This document shows, one piece after another, positions 19,070 to 26,812 of a stretch of DNA of 64,000 nucleotides; position 1 is the first letter of the stretch, and each line of letters begins with the position of its first letter. The notes beneath the pieces were generated by a model. That model saw only the letters and a program-made list of their open reading frames with translations, was not told the origin of the DNA and did not search any database. A program made the position numbers and the translations under genes. Source of the DNA: an uncultured Paracoccaceae bacterium (GTDB lineage: Bacteria; Pseudomonadota; Alphaproteobacteria; Rhodobacterales; Rhodobacteraceae); NCBI GenBank assembly GCA_947503765.1, contig CANNFA010000005.1, forward strand, positions 1 to 64,000, read 5' to 3'.

Positions 19070-19819
19070 TCATGTGCCCGGCGCGTGGCCGCCCATCCAG
19101 CCGCCGTCGATGCCGATATTCTGCCCGGTGATCCGCGCGGCGTGATCGGACACCAGGAACCGCACCAGCGCGGCGACATGTTCGGGCTCCACCCTTTCCT
19201 TCAGCGCCTGCTGCTCGATCACCCAATCGGCATATTCGCCGGCCTTGTCGGCAAAGACCCGCGCCTCGGCCTCGGACACCACCGCGCCGGGCGCGACCGC
19301 GTTGACGGTGATCCCGTGGCGGCCCAGCTCGCGCGCAAGGCTCACGGTCAGGCCCAGCATCGCGCCCTTGGACGCGATATAGGGCACGTATCCGTCGATC
19401 ATCCCCTTGAGCGTGACCGAGGTGAAATTGACGATCCGCCCCCAACCCTTTGCCTTCATGTGTTCGGCGCAGACCTTCGACAGCGCATAGGCGGCCGAGG
19501 AATTTACCCGTATCTGGTCCTCGTATTCCGCCAGGCTGAACGCGTCGTAGGGCCGGTTGATGATCAGGGCCGCGTTGTTGATCAGGATGTCGAAACCCGG
19601 CTGTCCCCGCACCGTTTCCGACGCCGCCGCCAGGTCGTTTAGATCGCAGGGCAGGAACTCCGCGCCAAGCGCCTTGGCCCGCGCCGCGCCATCCTCGATA
19701 TCGGGCCGCTCAAGGATCGTCACCGCCGCGCCCGCGCCCGCCAGCGCCTCTGCCTGCGCCCGCCCCAGCGAGCCGAGCCCGCCGGTCAGCAGAACCCGCT
19801 TGCCGTCAAGTCCGTCCAT
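19070..19819 (-). CDS. Short-chain dehydrogenase/reductase (SDR)
   Basis: Classical SDR, 249 aa, probably NAD(P)-dependent oxidation of a sugar or sugar-acid hydroxyl. The cofactor motif TGGLGSLG is at 12-19, and the catalytic Ser134, Tyr147 and Lys151 lie in NFTSVTL and YIASKGA. The start MDGLDGKRVL lies 11 bases beyond the ATPase stop; longer in-frame starts run into that gene. It is the last gene of the leftward sugar-acid operon (FadR-type regulator, enolase-family enzyme, importer C, SDR). The substrate is not known. Confidence 0.87.
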   Translation of the reverse strand: MDGLDGKRVLLTGGLGSLGRAQAEALAGAGAAVTILERPDIEDGAARAKALGAEFLPCDLNDLAAASETVRGQPGFDILINNAALIINRPYDAFSLAEYEDQIRVNSSAAYALSKVCAEHMKAKGWGRIVNFTSVTLKGMIDGYVPYIASKGAMLGLTVSLARELGRHGITVNAVAPGAVVSEAEARVFADKAGEYADWVIEQQALKERVEPEHVAALVRFLVSDHAARITGQNIGIDGGWMGGHAPGT

Positions 19820-19830
19820 GTCGTCCTCCT

Positions 19831-20562
19831 TCACAAGACTTCGTGCAACTCGTCCATCGACGTCTCGGATGTGGGCCGGTCGAGCACGATCTCGCCCCGC
19901 GCCATGGCCACGATCCGGTCGCAGCATTCGAAGACGTGGTGGATGTTGTGGCTGATGAAGATCGCGGTGATCCCCAGCTCGCTCAGCGACTGGATGAAGC
20001 CCAGGACCTTCTGCGTTTCCTTGACTGCCAGGTGATTGGTCGGCTCGTCGAGGATCATCACCTTCGACTTGAAATGCATCGCCCGCGCGATTGCCACGCC
20101 CTGCCGCTGCCCGCCCGACAATTCGCCGACCAGCGCATCGGGCGAACGCAGGTGCAGATCCACGTCGCGCAGGGCGGCGATGCTGGCCTCGCGCATCGCC
20201 TTGCGGTCGAGGATGCCGACGCCGCCAACCGAGGCGCGCAGCGGCTCGCGCCCGATGAACATGTTGCGCGCGATGGACATGGTCGGCACCATGGAATTGT
20301 ATTGATAGATCGTCTCTATCCCGGCATCCATCGCGTCGCGCGGAGTGCGGAATTGCACCGGTCGCCCCTCGAAGCGGATCTCGCCCTCGTCGGCAATCTG
20401 CATCCCCGACAGGATATTGATCAGCGTCGACTTGCCCGCGCCGTTGTCCCCGACAAGGCCGACCGCCTGGTTCGGCTGGATGTCCAGCGACACGCCGTTC
20501 AGCGCGTGCACGCCGGAATACCACTTGTGCAGGCCCTGCACCTGGATGATCGGATCGGTCAT
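19831..20562 (-). CDS. Sugar ABC importer ATPase, single-domain FrcA type (system C)
   Basis: Cytoplasmic ATPase, 243 aa, with Walker A GDNGAGKST at 38-46, signature LSGGQ at 148-152 and Walker B VMILDEP at 168-174. The start ATG overlaps the permease stop (ATGA). It is close in sequence layout to the ATPase of system A (both carry RAMHF after the signature motif), so A and C are likely paralogous importers. Confidence 0.9.
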   Translation of the reverse strand: MTDPIIQVQGLHKWYSGVHALNGVSLDIQPNQAVGLVGDNGAGKSTLINILSGMQIADEGEIRFEGRPVQFRTPRDAMDAGIETIYQYNSMVPTMSIARNMFIGREPLRASVGGVGILDRKAMREASIAALRDVDLHLRSPDALVGELSGGQRQGVAIARAMHFKSKVMILDEPTNHLAVKETQKVLGFIQSLSELGITAIFISHNIHHVFECCDRIVAMARGEIVLDRPTSETSMDELHEVL

Positions 20563-21545
20563 CGTTCCGTCTCCACCCGGATCGCGCGGGATTTCTGCCG
20601 CAGCCAGGCGTTCAGGATCACCGCCCCTACGGTCAGCGTGCCAAGCGCCATCTTGAACCAGTTGGCATCGACCCGGCTAAGCACCAGGCCGTTGTCGATC
20701 ACCCGGATCAGCGTGGCGCCGATGATGCCGCCCAGAATCGTCCCTATCCCGCCGGTCAGGGCCGTTCCGCCGATCACCGCCGCCGCGACCGCCTGCAATT
20801 CCAGCCCCTCGCCGATGGACGGAAGCGGCGCGCCGAGCCGCATCACCTGGATCGACCCGGCGAACCCGGCCAGCAGCGAGCACAGCATGAAACAGGCGAT
20901 CTTGACCCGCGCGGTCGGGATGCCCATCGCCTGCGCCGCCGGAAGAAACCCGCCGGTGGCGCGGATCCAGTTGCCGAAATTGGTGCGCGACAGCATCAGC
21001 GACACCAGCAAGGCCACCGCCAGGAACCACAGGAACGACATGCGGAACATGTCTCCCGGCCCGACAAAGGCGGTGAACAGCGCCTTGGGCATCGCATCGG
21101 GCGGGATCACCGGGGGAAAGCCGCCGGATATCACGATGGTGGCGGACCGCGCCACGAACAGCATCCCCAGCGTGGTGATGAAACTGGGGATCGCGAAGCG
21201 CACGGTGATGATGCCGTTGACCAGCCCCACCAGCAACGCCACCGTCATCCCTGCCGGATAGGCCAGCACGAAGGGCCAGCCATCGGCCAGCATCACCCCC
21301 ATCGTCATCGGCATCAGCGCAAAGACCGAACCGACCGACAGGTCGAACTCGCCGCAGATCATCAAGAGCGTCACGCCGATCGCCACCAGCGCGGTTTCGG
21401 GCAGCAGGCCCAGCATGCCCTGCAGGTTGAAGGCGTTCAGGAACACGCCGTCCGAGCGGATCTCGAACACGGCCGTCAACAGGATCAGGAACACGATGCC
21501 CGTCATCTCGGGCTTGTCGAGGTAAATCTTCAGCAGCCGCTTCAT
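20559..21545 (-). CDS. Sugar ABC importer permease, RbsC/FrcC type (system C)
   Basis: Inner-membrane permease, 328 aa, with family segments GEFDLSVGSVFAL and VIGGTALTGGIGTILG. The start MKRLLKIYLD is chosen because the longer in-frame version would read through the intercistronic hairpin. It sits between the binding-protein and ATPase genes. Confidence 0.88.
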   Translation of the reverse strand: MKRLLKIYLDKPEMTGIVFLILLTAVFEIRSDGVFLNAFNLQGMLGLLPETALVAIGVTLLMICGEFDLSVGSVFALMPMTMGVMLADGWPFVLAYPAGMTVALLVGLVNGIITVRFAIPSFITTLGMLFVARSATIVISGGFPPVIPPDAMPKALFTAFVGPGDMFRMSFLWFLAVALLVSLMLSRTNFGNWIRATGGFLPAAQAMGIPTARVKIACFMLCSLLAGFAGSIQVMRLGAPLPSIGEGLELQAVAAAVIGGTALTGGIGTILGGIIGATLIRVIDNGLVLSRVDANWFKMALGTLTVGAVILNAWLRQKSRAIRVETER

Positions 21546-21587
21546 CAGGGGGCTTTCATTGGGAATGTCGGGCGGGAGATCGGCAAG

Positions 21588-21618
21588 GGGCGGGCGCGGG
21601 GTTGCCCCCTGCCCGCCC
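21588..21618 (-). promoter_or_regulatory. Intercistronic hairpin between binding-protein and permease genes (system C)
   Basis: GGGCGGGC at 21588-21595 pairs with GCCCGCCC at 21611-21618, with an inner GGGG/CCCC stem, seven bases beyond the binding-protein stop codon. Probable attenuator or message stabiliser. Confidence 0.5.
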
Positions 21619-21624
21619 GGCGGC

Positions 21625-22608
21625 TCAGCGCAGGCCGGCCGCGGCCAGTTCCTTGAGCGCGGGCACATCCGCTGGCCGGACGATGCCCTGCCCGGTGTCG
21701 ATGTCGGACGGCGCCAGATCGACCGCATGGGCAAGATAGGCGTCCATCACCCCCATGAAGCCCTGCATGTAAGGCTGCTGGTCGACCTGCACCTGGATAT
21801 AGCCGGCCTCCATCTGGGTCAGCACCTCTGACACGATATCGAAGCCGCCCATCAGCACCTTGCCCGGCTCCACGCCGCGGTCGGCCAGCTGCTGCGCGAC
21901 ATAGGCATGCCACAGCCCGGTATCGAAATAGACCGTGGTGTCGGGATTGGCGTTCAGGTAGGCGCCCACCCGGTCGGCCACGACCGCGCCGTCGGTCCCG
22001 GTGTCGAGGCGCACGATCTCCAGCTCGCGGCCGGTCTCTTCGGCCCAGGCCTCCAGCCCCTCGCGCACGCCCTGCCCGCGCTGTTCGGACCAGTTCTGAC
22101 CGGGCGCGGAAATGCCGATCACCGCCTTGATCGGGCCTTCTTCGGGGAAATTCTCGGCCATGGCGCGGGCCAGCGACTGCCCGGCGGCGACAAAGCCCTG
22201 CCCGACAAAGGCGGCGCGCGCATTGCCGGCCGCGCCCTCGCTGTCATCCACGTTCACCGCGATCACGGTGATGCCCTGATCCACCGCCCGCGCGATCATG
22301 TCGTCGAACGCGGTGTTGTCGACGATGCTGGTCAACAGCGCATCCGGCTGCTGCGCCAGCGCGGCCAGCATGTTCGCGCTCTGCTGGTCGATGGCGCCCT
22401 CGGTCTGGGTAAAGATCATCTGGCAATCCGCGCCGATCTTGCCGCAGGCATCGTCGAAACCCTTCTTGACCGCCTGCCAGAACGGGTTCGACGCGCTGGA
22501 ATGGTGCGTGAACACGATATTCATCGGGTCGGTATTCTGGGCCGTGGCCATCGTCGCCCCGGCCCCCAGCACCGCCACCATGGCGGCCGTCGTCAGCAGT
22601 CTCTTCAT
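21625..22608 (-). CDS. Sugar ABC importer periplasmic binding protein (system C)
   Basis: Ribose-type periplasmic binding protein, 327 aa. The signal peptide MKRLLTTAAMVAVLGAGA ends near TATAQN, and the first strand MNIVFTHHSSASNPFWQAV is typical of the family. The start follows GGGAGGATGAC. Together with the enolase-superfamily enzyme upstream and the mannonate dehydratase/lactonase genes nearby, the ligand may be a sugar acid, a sugar lactone or a parent sugar. Confidence 0.87.
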   Translation of the reverse strand: MKRLLTTAAMVAVLGAGATMATAQNTDPMNIVFTHHSSASNPFWQAVKKGFDDACGKIGADCQMIFTQTEGAIDQQSANMLAALAQQPDALLTSIVDNTAFDDMIARAVDQGITVIAVNVDDSEGAAGNARAAFVGQGFVAAGQSLARAMAENFPEEGPIKAVIGISAPGQNWSEQRGQGVREGLEAWAEETGRELEIVRLDTGTDGAVVADRVGAYLNANPDTTVYFDTGLWHAYVAQQLADRGVEPGKVLMGGFDIVSEVLTQMEAGYIQVQVDQQPYMQGFMGVMDAYLAHAVDLAPSDIDTGQGIVRPADVPALKELAAAGLR

Positions 22609-22620
22609 GTCATCCTCCCT

Positions 22621-23823
22621 TCAGATGTCTTGCTTGGTCGTTCTGCGCCGCGCCGTCGTGAACGCGCGGTCAAGCTCCGGGTTGAGCTCCGTTCCCAGGC
22701 CCGGCCCCGGCGGAACGGTGATCATGCCATCCGCCACTTCGGGCAGGTTGGTGACCAGATCGCGGTACCAGGTGCGATAGAAGGCGCGCACGCTTTCCTG
22801 CACCAGCGCGTTCGGCGCGTTCAGCGACAGATGCGTGGACGCGGTCAGCACCACCGGCCCGGTGCAATCATGCGGCGCCACCGGCAGGTGCCACGCCTCG
22901 GCCATGGCGGCGATCTTGCGCGCCTCGCTCAGCCCGCCGCACCACGAGATGTCCAGCATCACCACCCCCGCCGCGCCGGTTTCCAGCAAATCGCGAAACG
23001 CCCAGCGGCTGCCCAGCGTTTCCGACGCGCAGATCGGCGCTCGGCTGGCCTCGGCATAGCGGCGCAGCGAGCCGAGGCTGTCCATCCGGATCGGATCCTC
23101 GTGCCAGAACGTGTCGAATTGCGCCAATTCGCGCGCGATCTCCATCGCCGGCAGCAGCTGCCACATCGAATGGAACTCGACCATGATGTCGATCTTGCGC
23201 CCCACCGCGTCGCGAATCTTGCGGAACGGCTCCAGCGCGGCCTCCATGTCGGCGGGGGAAATGTACTGGCCGCGCGTCTTCTCGGCGGCCATGTCGAAGG
23301 GCCAGATCTTCATCGCGGTGATGCCCTCGGACAGCAGGCTTTCGGCCAACTCGTCCGCGCGGGTCAGAAAGGCGTTCAGATCGTCGTATTCCGCCGACGC
23401 GCCCAGCCCGAAATTGCCTGATTGCTGGCCGGTGGCCTTCTTGATGTACTCGATCCCGGCGCAGGTATTGTAGGTGCGGATGGCATCGCGGCTGAACCCA
23501 CCCAGAAGCTGCGCCACCGGCTGGCCTGTCGCCTTGCCGAAGATGTCCCACAGCGCGATGTCGAAGGCCGAGTTGCCGCGCACTTCCGCCCCGCTCGACC
23601 GGAACCCCAGGTATCCGACCAGATCGGCCGCAAGCAGGTCGATCCGCAGCGGATCGCGCCCGATCACCTTTGGCGCGACATGTTCGTGCAGATACGCCTC
23701 GACCGTTTCGGCGTGAAAGAACGTCTCTCCAAGGCCGATCAGTCCCTCATCGGTCTCCACCTGCACCCAAAGGATGTTCGGCCTTTCGGCGATGCGGATC
23801 GTCTCCAGCGCGGTGATCTTCAT
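22621..23823 (-). CDS. Enolase-superfamily acid-sugar dehydratase or cycloisomerase (mandelate racemase subgroup)
   Basis: Mg-dependent enzyme that abstracts the proton alpha to a carboxylate in an acid sugar, 400 aa from the ATG start. Lys172 lies in AMKIWPF; Trp occupies the second position of the usual KxK. Metal ligands are Glu217 (MVEFHS), Glu242 (HEDP) and Glu268 (SETLG), and a His-Asp pair lies at 318-319 (PHDC). This pattern fits acid-sugar dehydratases or lactone cycloisomerases; galactonate, galactarolactone or a related acid are options. A GTG six bases upstream overlaps the regulator stop (GTGA) and is an alternative start. The operon context is sugar-acid import. Confidence 0.83.
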   Translation of the reverse strand: MKITALETIRIAERPNILWVQVETDEGLIGLGETFFHAETVEAYLHEHVAPKVIGRDPLRIDLLAADLVGYLGFRSSGAEVRGNSAFDIALWDIFGKATGQPVAQLLGGFSRDAIRTYNTCAGIEYIKKATGQQSGNFGLGASAEYDDLNAFLTRADELAESLLSEGITAMKIWPFDMAAEKTRGQYISPADMEAALEPFRKIRDAVGRKIDIMVEFHSMWQLLPAMEIARELAQFDTFWHEDPIRMDSLGSLRRYAEASRAPICASETLGSRWAFRDLLETGAAGVVMLDISWCGGLSEARKIAAMAEAWHLPVAPHDCTGPVVLTASTHLSLNAPNALVQESVRAFYRTWYRDLVTNLPEVADGMITVPPGPGLGTELNPELDRAFTTARRRTTKQDI

Positions 23824-23825
23824 CG

Positions 23826-24536
23826 TCACTGGACCCCCGCCGCGATCAGCGCCTTGACGCTGACATCGAAATGCTCGGCCATCAGCACCTGCGCCCGGCT
23901 CGGATCGCCCTCGGCAATCGCTTCGGCAATGGCGCGGTGCAGGTCCAGCATCTCGGTCTTTTCCGACTCAAGGGTGCGCGCGCGCCAGCCGATCGGCCAG
24001 GTCTGCCGCGTGATCCCGTCGAAGGCGCCGACGATCAGCGAAAAGACCGGGTTGCCCGCCGCCTGCGCGATCAGGACATGGAACGCGATATCGTGGTTCA
24101 ACATCACCTCTGGGGCGTCCGCCGCGGCGCACATCGCGTCGGCATGGCCCATGATCGCCTCGGCCTGCGCATCGGTGCGGCGCAAGGCGGCCAGCGTGGC
24201 GGTGCGCGTCTCTATCGTGCGGCGAACGTCGTAGATCTGCTGGATCGTGATCTGCTCGATATGCACGCCATGCTCGATCAGGGGCGACATCGCCCCGTAA
24301 TCCAGCGCCGCCACCGTCGCGCGCCGCCCCGCGCGCAGCTCGATCAGGCGCAAGGCGGCCAGGCTGCGAAACGCCTCGCGCACCACCGTGCGGCTGACCT
24401 TCATCTCGCGGCTGAGCGCGGTCTCGCTGGGCAGGACATCCCCCGGCCCCAGCGCCTGCGCCCGGATCATCGCCGTGATGGCGCGCGTCGCGTCAGAGAC
24501 CAGATCGCTTTGGGTATTCTCGACGCCGGCGGTCAC
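23826..24536 (-). CDS. GntR-family regulator, FadR subfamily with FCD domain
   Basis: Transcriptional regulator, 236 aa, N-terminal winged helix at about residues 10-75 (VLPSETALSREMKVSRTVVREA) and C-terminal FCD domain with likely metal-binding histidines and aspartate in HDIAFHVLIAQAAGNP and LHRAIAEAI. The GTG start is supported by AAAGGAG seven bases upstream. It starts the leftward sugar-acid operon and is divergent from the lactonase gene. A 17-bp palindrome in the 90-bp divergent gap is its probable operator, so it likely autoregulates and represses both operons until a sugar acid binds. Confidence 0.9.
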   Translation of the reverse strand: MTAGVENTQSDLVSDATRAITAMIRAQALGPGDVLPSETALSREMKVSRTVVREAFRSLAALRLIELRAGRRATVAALDYGAMSPLIEHGVHIEQITIQQIYDVRRTIETRTATLAALRRTDAQAEAIMGHADAMCAAADAPEVMLNHDIAFHVLIAQAAGNPVFSLIVGAFDGITRQTWPIGWRARTLESEKTEMLDLHRAIAEAIAEGDPSRAQVLMAEHFDVSVKALIAAGVQ

Positions 24537-24553
24537 AGCCGCTCCTTTAGATT

Positions 24554-24583
24554 ACAGGTTGCCGTGAACCTGTCTGACAGGTT
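24554..24583. promoter_or_regulatory. Probable operator of the FadR-type regulator
   Basis: AACCTGTCTGACAGGTT at 24567-24583 is a perfect palindrome around a central T. A third half-site, ACAGGTT at 24554-24560, forms another inverted repeat with the left arm. The location between the divergent regulator and lactonase genes suits control of both operons. Confidence 0.65.
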
Positions 24584-24626
24584 AAGCATGTATTGTCCAC
24601 ATTTTTTCAGCTCCGCGAGGTCCGCC

Positions 24627-25520
24627 ATGCCGCACGAAGCCAGAATCGTCCACGATGCCAAGGACATCGTCGGCGAAAGCGCCATCTGGGATGCCGTGCG
24701 GCAACGCCTTGTCAGGGTCGACATCATCGGCCGGCGAATCGCCACGCTCGACCCCGCCACCGGGGCGGTGCAGCATTGGCAGACGCCCGAACCCGTCACC
24801 TCCATCGGGCTGTGCGCGGACGGGCGCGCGGTGGTCGGGCTGCTGAAACGCGTGGCGCTCTGGGATTGGGGCGGCGGGTTCGAGACGCTGGCAGAGGTGG
24901 AACCGGACCAGCCCGGCACCCGCCTGAACGAAGGCGTCACCGCCCCGGACGGCGATTTCTGGGTCGGCACCATGCAGCAGAATTTCGACGAAAACGGCGC
25001 CCCGAAGGAGATCACCGCGCATATCGGGCGGCTGTACCGCGTGACGCCGGCGGGCGAGGTGCACCCCCTGACCGAAGACCTGTTCGGCATCACCAACACC
25101 CTTGCCTGGCCTGCGCCCGACCGGCTGGTGACGGCCGACACGCTGGCCAATACAGTTTATACCTATCAGATCGAAAATCAGTCTCTGATTCGGCGCGAAA
25201 CGCTGCTTGCGGACTATCCGCACGGCATCCCCGACGGGTCGTGCCTGGATGCGGAAGGGCATGTCTGGAACTGCCGCGTGGCCGGCGGCGGTTGCGTGAT
25301 CCGCATCGCGCCGGATGGCAGCGTCTCGGACAGGATCGACCTGCCCTGTTCCTCGCCCACAAGCTGCGCCTTCGGCGGGCCGGATCTGTCCACGCTCTAC
25401 ATCACGTCGGCGCGGTTCGGGATGGACGACGCCCACCTGGCGGCGCATCCTGAGGAAGGCGCGGTGATGGCGGTGGAGCCGGGCGTGACCGGCGTTCCGG
25501 CCAACCTGTTCGGTGTCTAA
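24627..25520 (+). CDS. SMP-30/gluconolactonase-family lactonase
   Basis: Six-bladed beta-propeller metal-dependent lactonase that hydrolyses sugar lactones, 297 aa, cytoplasmic. Candidate metal ligands are Glu in VGESAIWD, Asn in RLNEGVTAPDGDFWVGTM, Asn in TNTLAW and Asp in PDGSCLDAEG, all at family positions. The start ATG lies downstream of the divergent operator, and the mannonate dehydratase gene follows 16 bases later. In context it would open a lactone such as mannono- or galactono-lactone before dehydration. Confidence 0.88.
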   Translation: MPHEARIVHDAKDIVGESAIWDAVRQRLVRVDIIGRRIATLDPATGAVQHWQTPEPVTSIGLCADGRAVVGLLKRVALWDWGGGFETLAEVEPDQPGTRLNEGVTAPDGDFWVGTMQQNFDENGAPKEITAHIGRLYRVTPAGEVHPLTEDLFGITNTLAWPAPDRLVTADTLANTVYTYQIENQSLIRRETLLADYPHGIPDGSCLDAEGHVWNCRVAGGGCVIRIAPDGSVSDRIDLPCSSPTSCAFGGPDLSTLYITSARFGMDDAHLAAHPEEGAVMAVEPGVTGVPANLFGV

Positions 25521-25536
25521 AAAGGGGAAAAACCAC

Positions 25537-26742
25537 ATGAAACAAACCTGGAGATGGTTCGGCCCGCCCGATCAGGTCAGCATCGGCGACGTGGCCGAGG
25601 CCGGGGCCGAAGGCATCGTGACCGCCCTGCACCACATCCCCGCCGGCACCGCCTGGAGCACGGCCGAGATCGAGAAGCGTCAGCGCCAGATCGCCGCCCG
25701 CCCCGATGGCCGCCCCTCGGGCCTGGCCTGGGACGTGGTCGAAAGCACCCCCGTATCCGAGGATATCAAGACCCGCACCGGCGACTTTCGCGCCCATGTC
25801 GCGGCATGGCAGGACAGCCTGCGCAACCTGTCCGCCGCCGGGATAGAGACTGTGTGCTACAACTTCATGCCCGTGCTCGACTGGACGCGCACCGACCTGG
25901 CACATGAAACGCCAAGCGGCGCGACCTGCATGCGATTCGACCTTGCCGATTTTGCGGCCTTCGATCTGTTCATCCTGAACCGTCCCGGCGCGGCGGGCGA
26001 CTATGATGCCGAAACCGCCGCCCAGGCAGAGCGCCGGTTTGCCGCGATGGACACCGCCGCGCGCGAGGCGTTGACCCGCAACATCCTGTTCGGCCTGCCC
26101 GGCTCGGCCGACAGTTTCGACCTGGCGGATATCAAGGGCGCGCTGGCCCGCTATGACGGGATCGACGCGGACGCCCTGCGCGGCAACCTGATCGCCTTCC
26201 TGGAGGATGTCGCCCCGCTGACCGAGGAGCTGGGGATGCGGCTGTGCTGCCATCCCGACGATCCGCCCTTCCCGCTGCTGGGCCTGCCGCGCGTCATGTC
26301 GACAGAGCCGGACTACGCCCGCATCATGGACGCGGTTCCAGTCTCTGCGAACGGCATTACGCTCTGTACCGGATCGCTGGGCGCGCGGAAGGACAACGAC
26401 CTGCCCGGCATGATCCGTCGGCTGGGAAGCCGCATCCATTTCCTGCACCTGCGCAATGTCACGCGCGAAAGCGCCGGCATCCCCAATTCCTTCTTCGAGG
26501 ACGAACACCTGAGCGGCGATACCGACATGGTCGCCGTCGTCGCCGCCGTACTGGCCGAAGAACGCCGCCGCCGCGACGCGGGGCGCACCGACCATTCGAT
26601 CCCGTTCCGCCCCGATCACGGGCAGGACATCCTTGACGACAAGACCCGCCACGCGCAGCCCGGCTATCCCGCCATCGGCCGGCTGAAGGGGCTGGCCGAG
26701 TTGCGCGGCGTCATCGCGGCGCTGTCGCGGGCGGGCGGGTAG
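25537..26742 (+). CDS. uxuA: Mannonate dehydratase
   Basis: Converts D-mannonate to 2-keto-3-deoxy-D-gluconate, 401 aa, the usual length. Diagnostic segments are CCHPDDPPFPLLGLPR, GITLCTGSLGARKDND, HFLHLRNVTRE, HLSGDTDM, RPDHGQDILDD and PGYPAIGRLKGLAELRG, which hold the metal-binding Cys, His and Asp residues of UxuA. The ATG start, after GGGGAAAAACCAC, is preferred over an eight-residue upstream extension overlapping the lactonase stop. With the lactonase it forms a two-gene rightward operon opposite the sugar-acid importer. No KDG kinase or aldolase is in the window, so the remaining steps lie elsewhere. Confidence 0.93.
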   Translation: MKQTWRWFGPPDQVSIGDVAEAGAEGIVTALHHIPAGTAWSTAEIEKRQRQIAARPDGRPSGLAWDVVESTPVSEDIKTRTGDFRAHVAAWQDSLRNLSAAGIETVCYNFMPVLDWTRTDLAHETPSGATCMRFDLADFAAFDLFILNRPGAAGDYDAETAAQAERRFAAMDTAAREALTRNILFGLPGSADSFDLADIKGALARYDGIDADALRGNLIAFLEDVAPLTEELGMRLCCHPDDPPFPLLGLPRVMSTEPDYARIMDAVPVSANGITLCTGSLGARKDNDLPGMIRRLGSRIHFLHLRNVTRESAGIPNSFFEDEHLSGDTDMVAVVAAVLAEERRRRDAGRTDHSIPFRPDHGQDILDDKTRHAQPGYPAIGRLKGLAELRGVIAALSRAGG

Positions 26743-26812
26743 CGGTGCCGCTCGACCCGCCCGGCGCAAGACGGTAAAGACAGGCGCACCCGATATAGCC
26801 GGAGCGGTTTTC

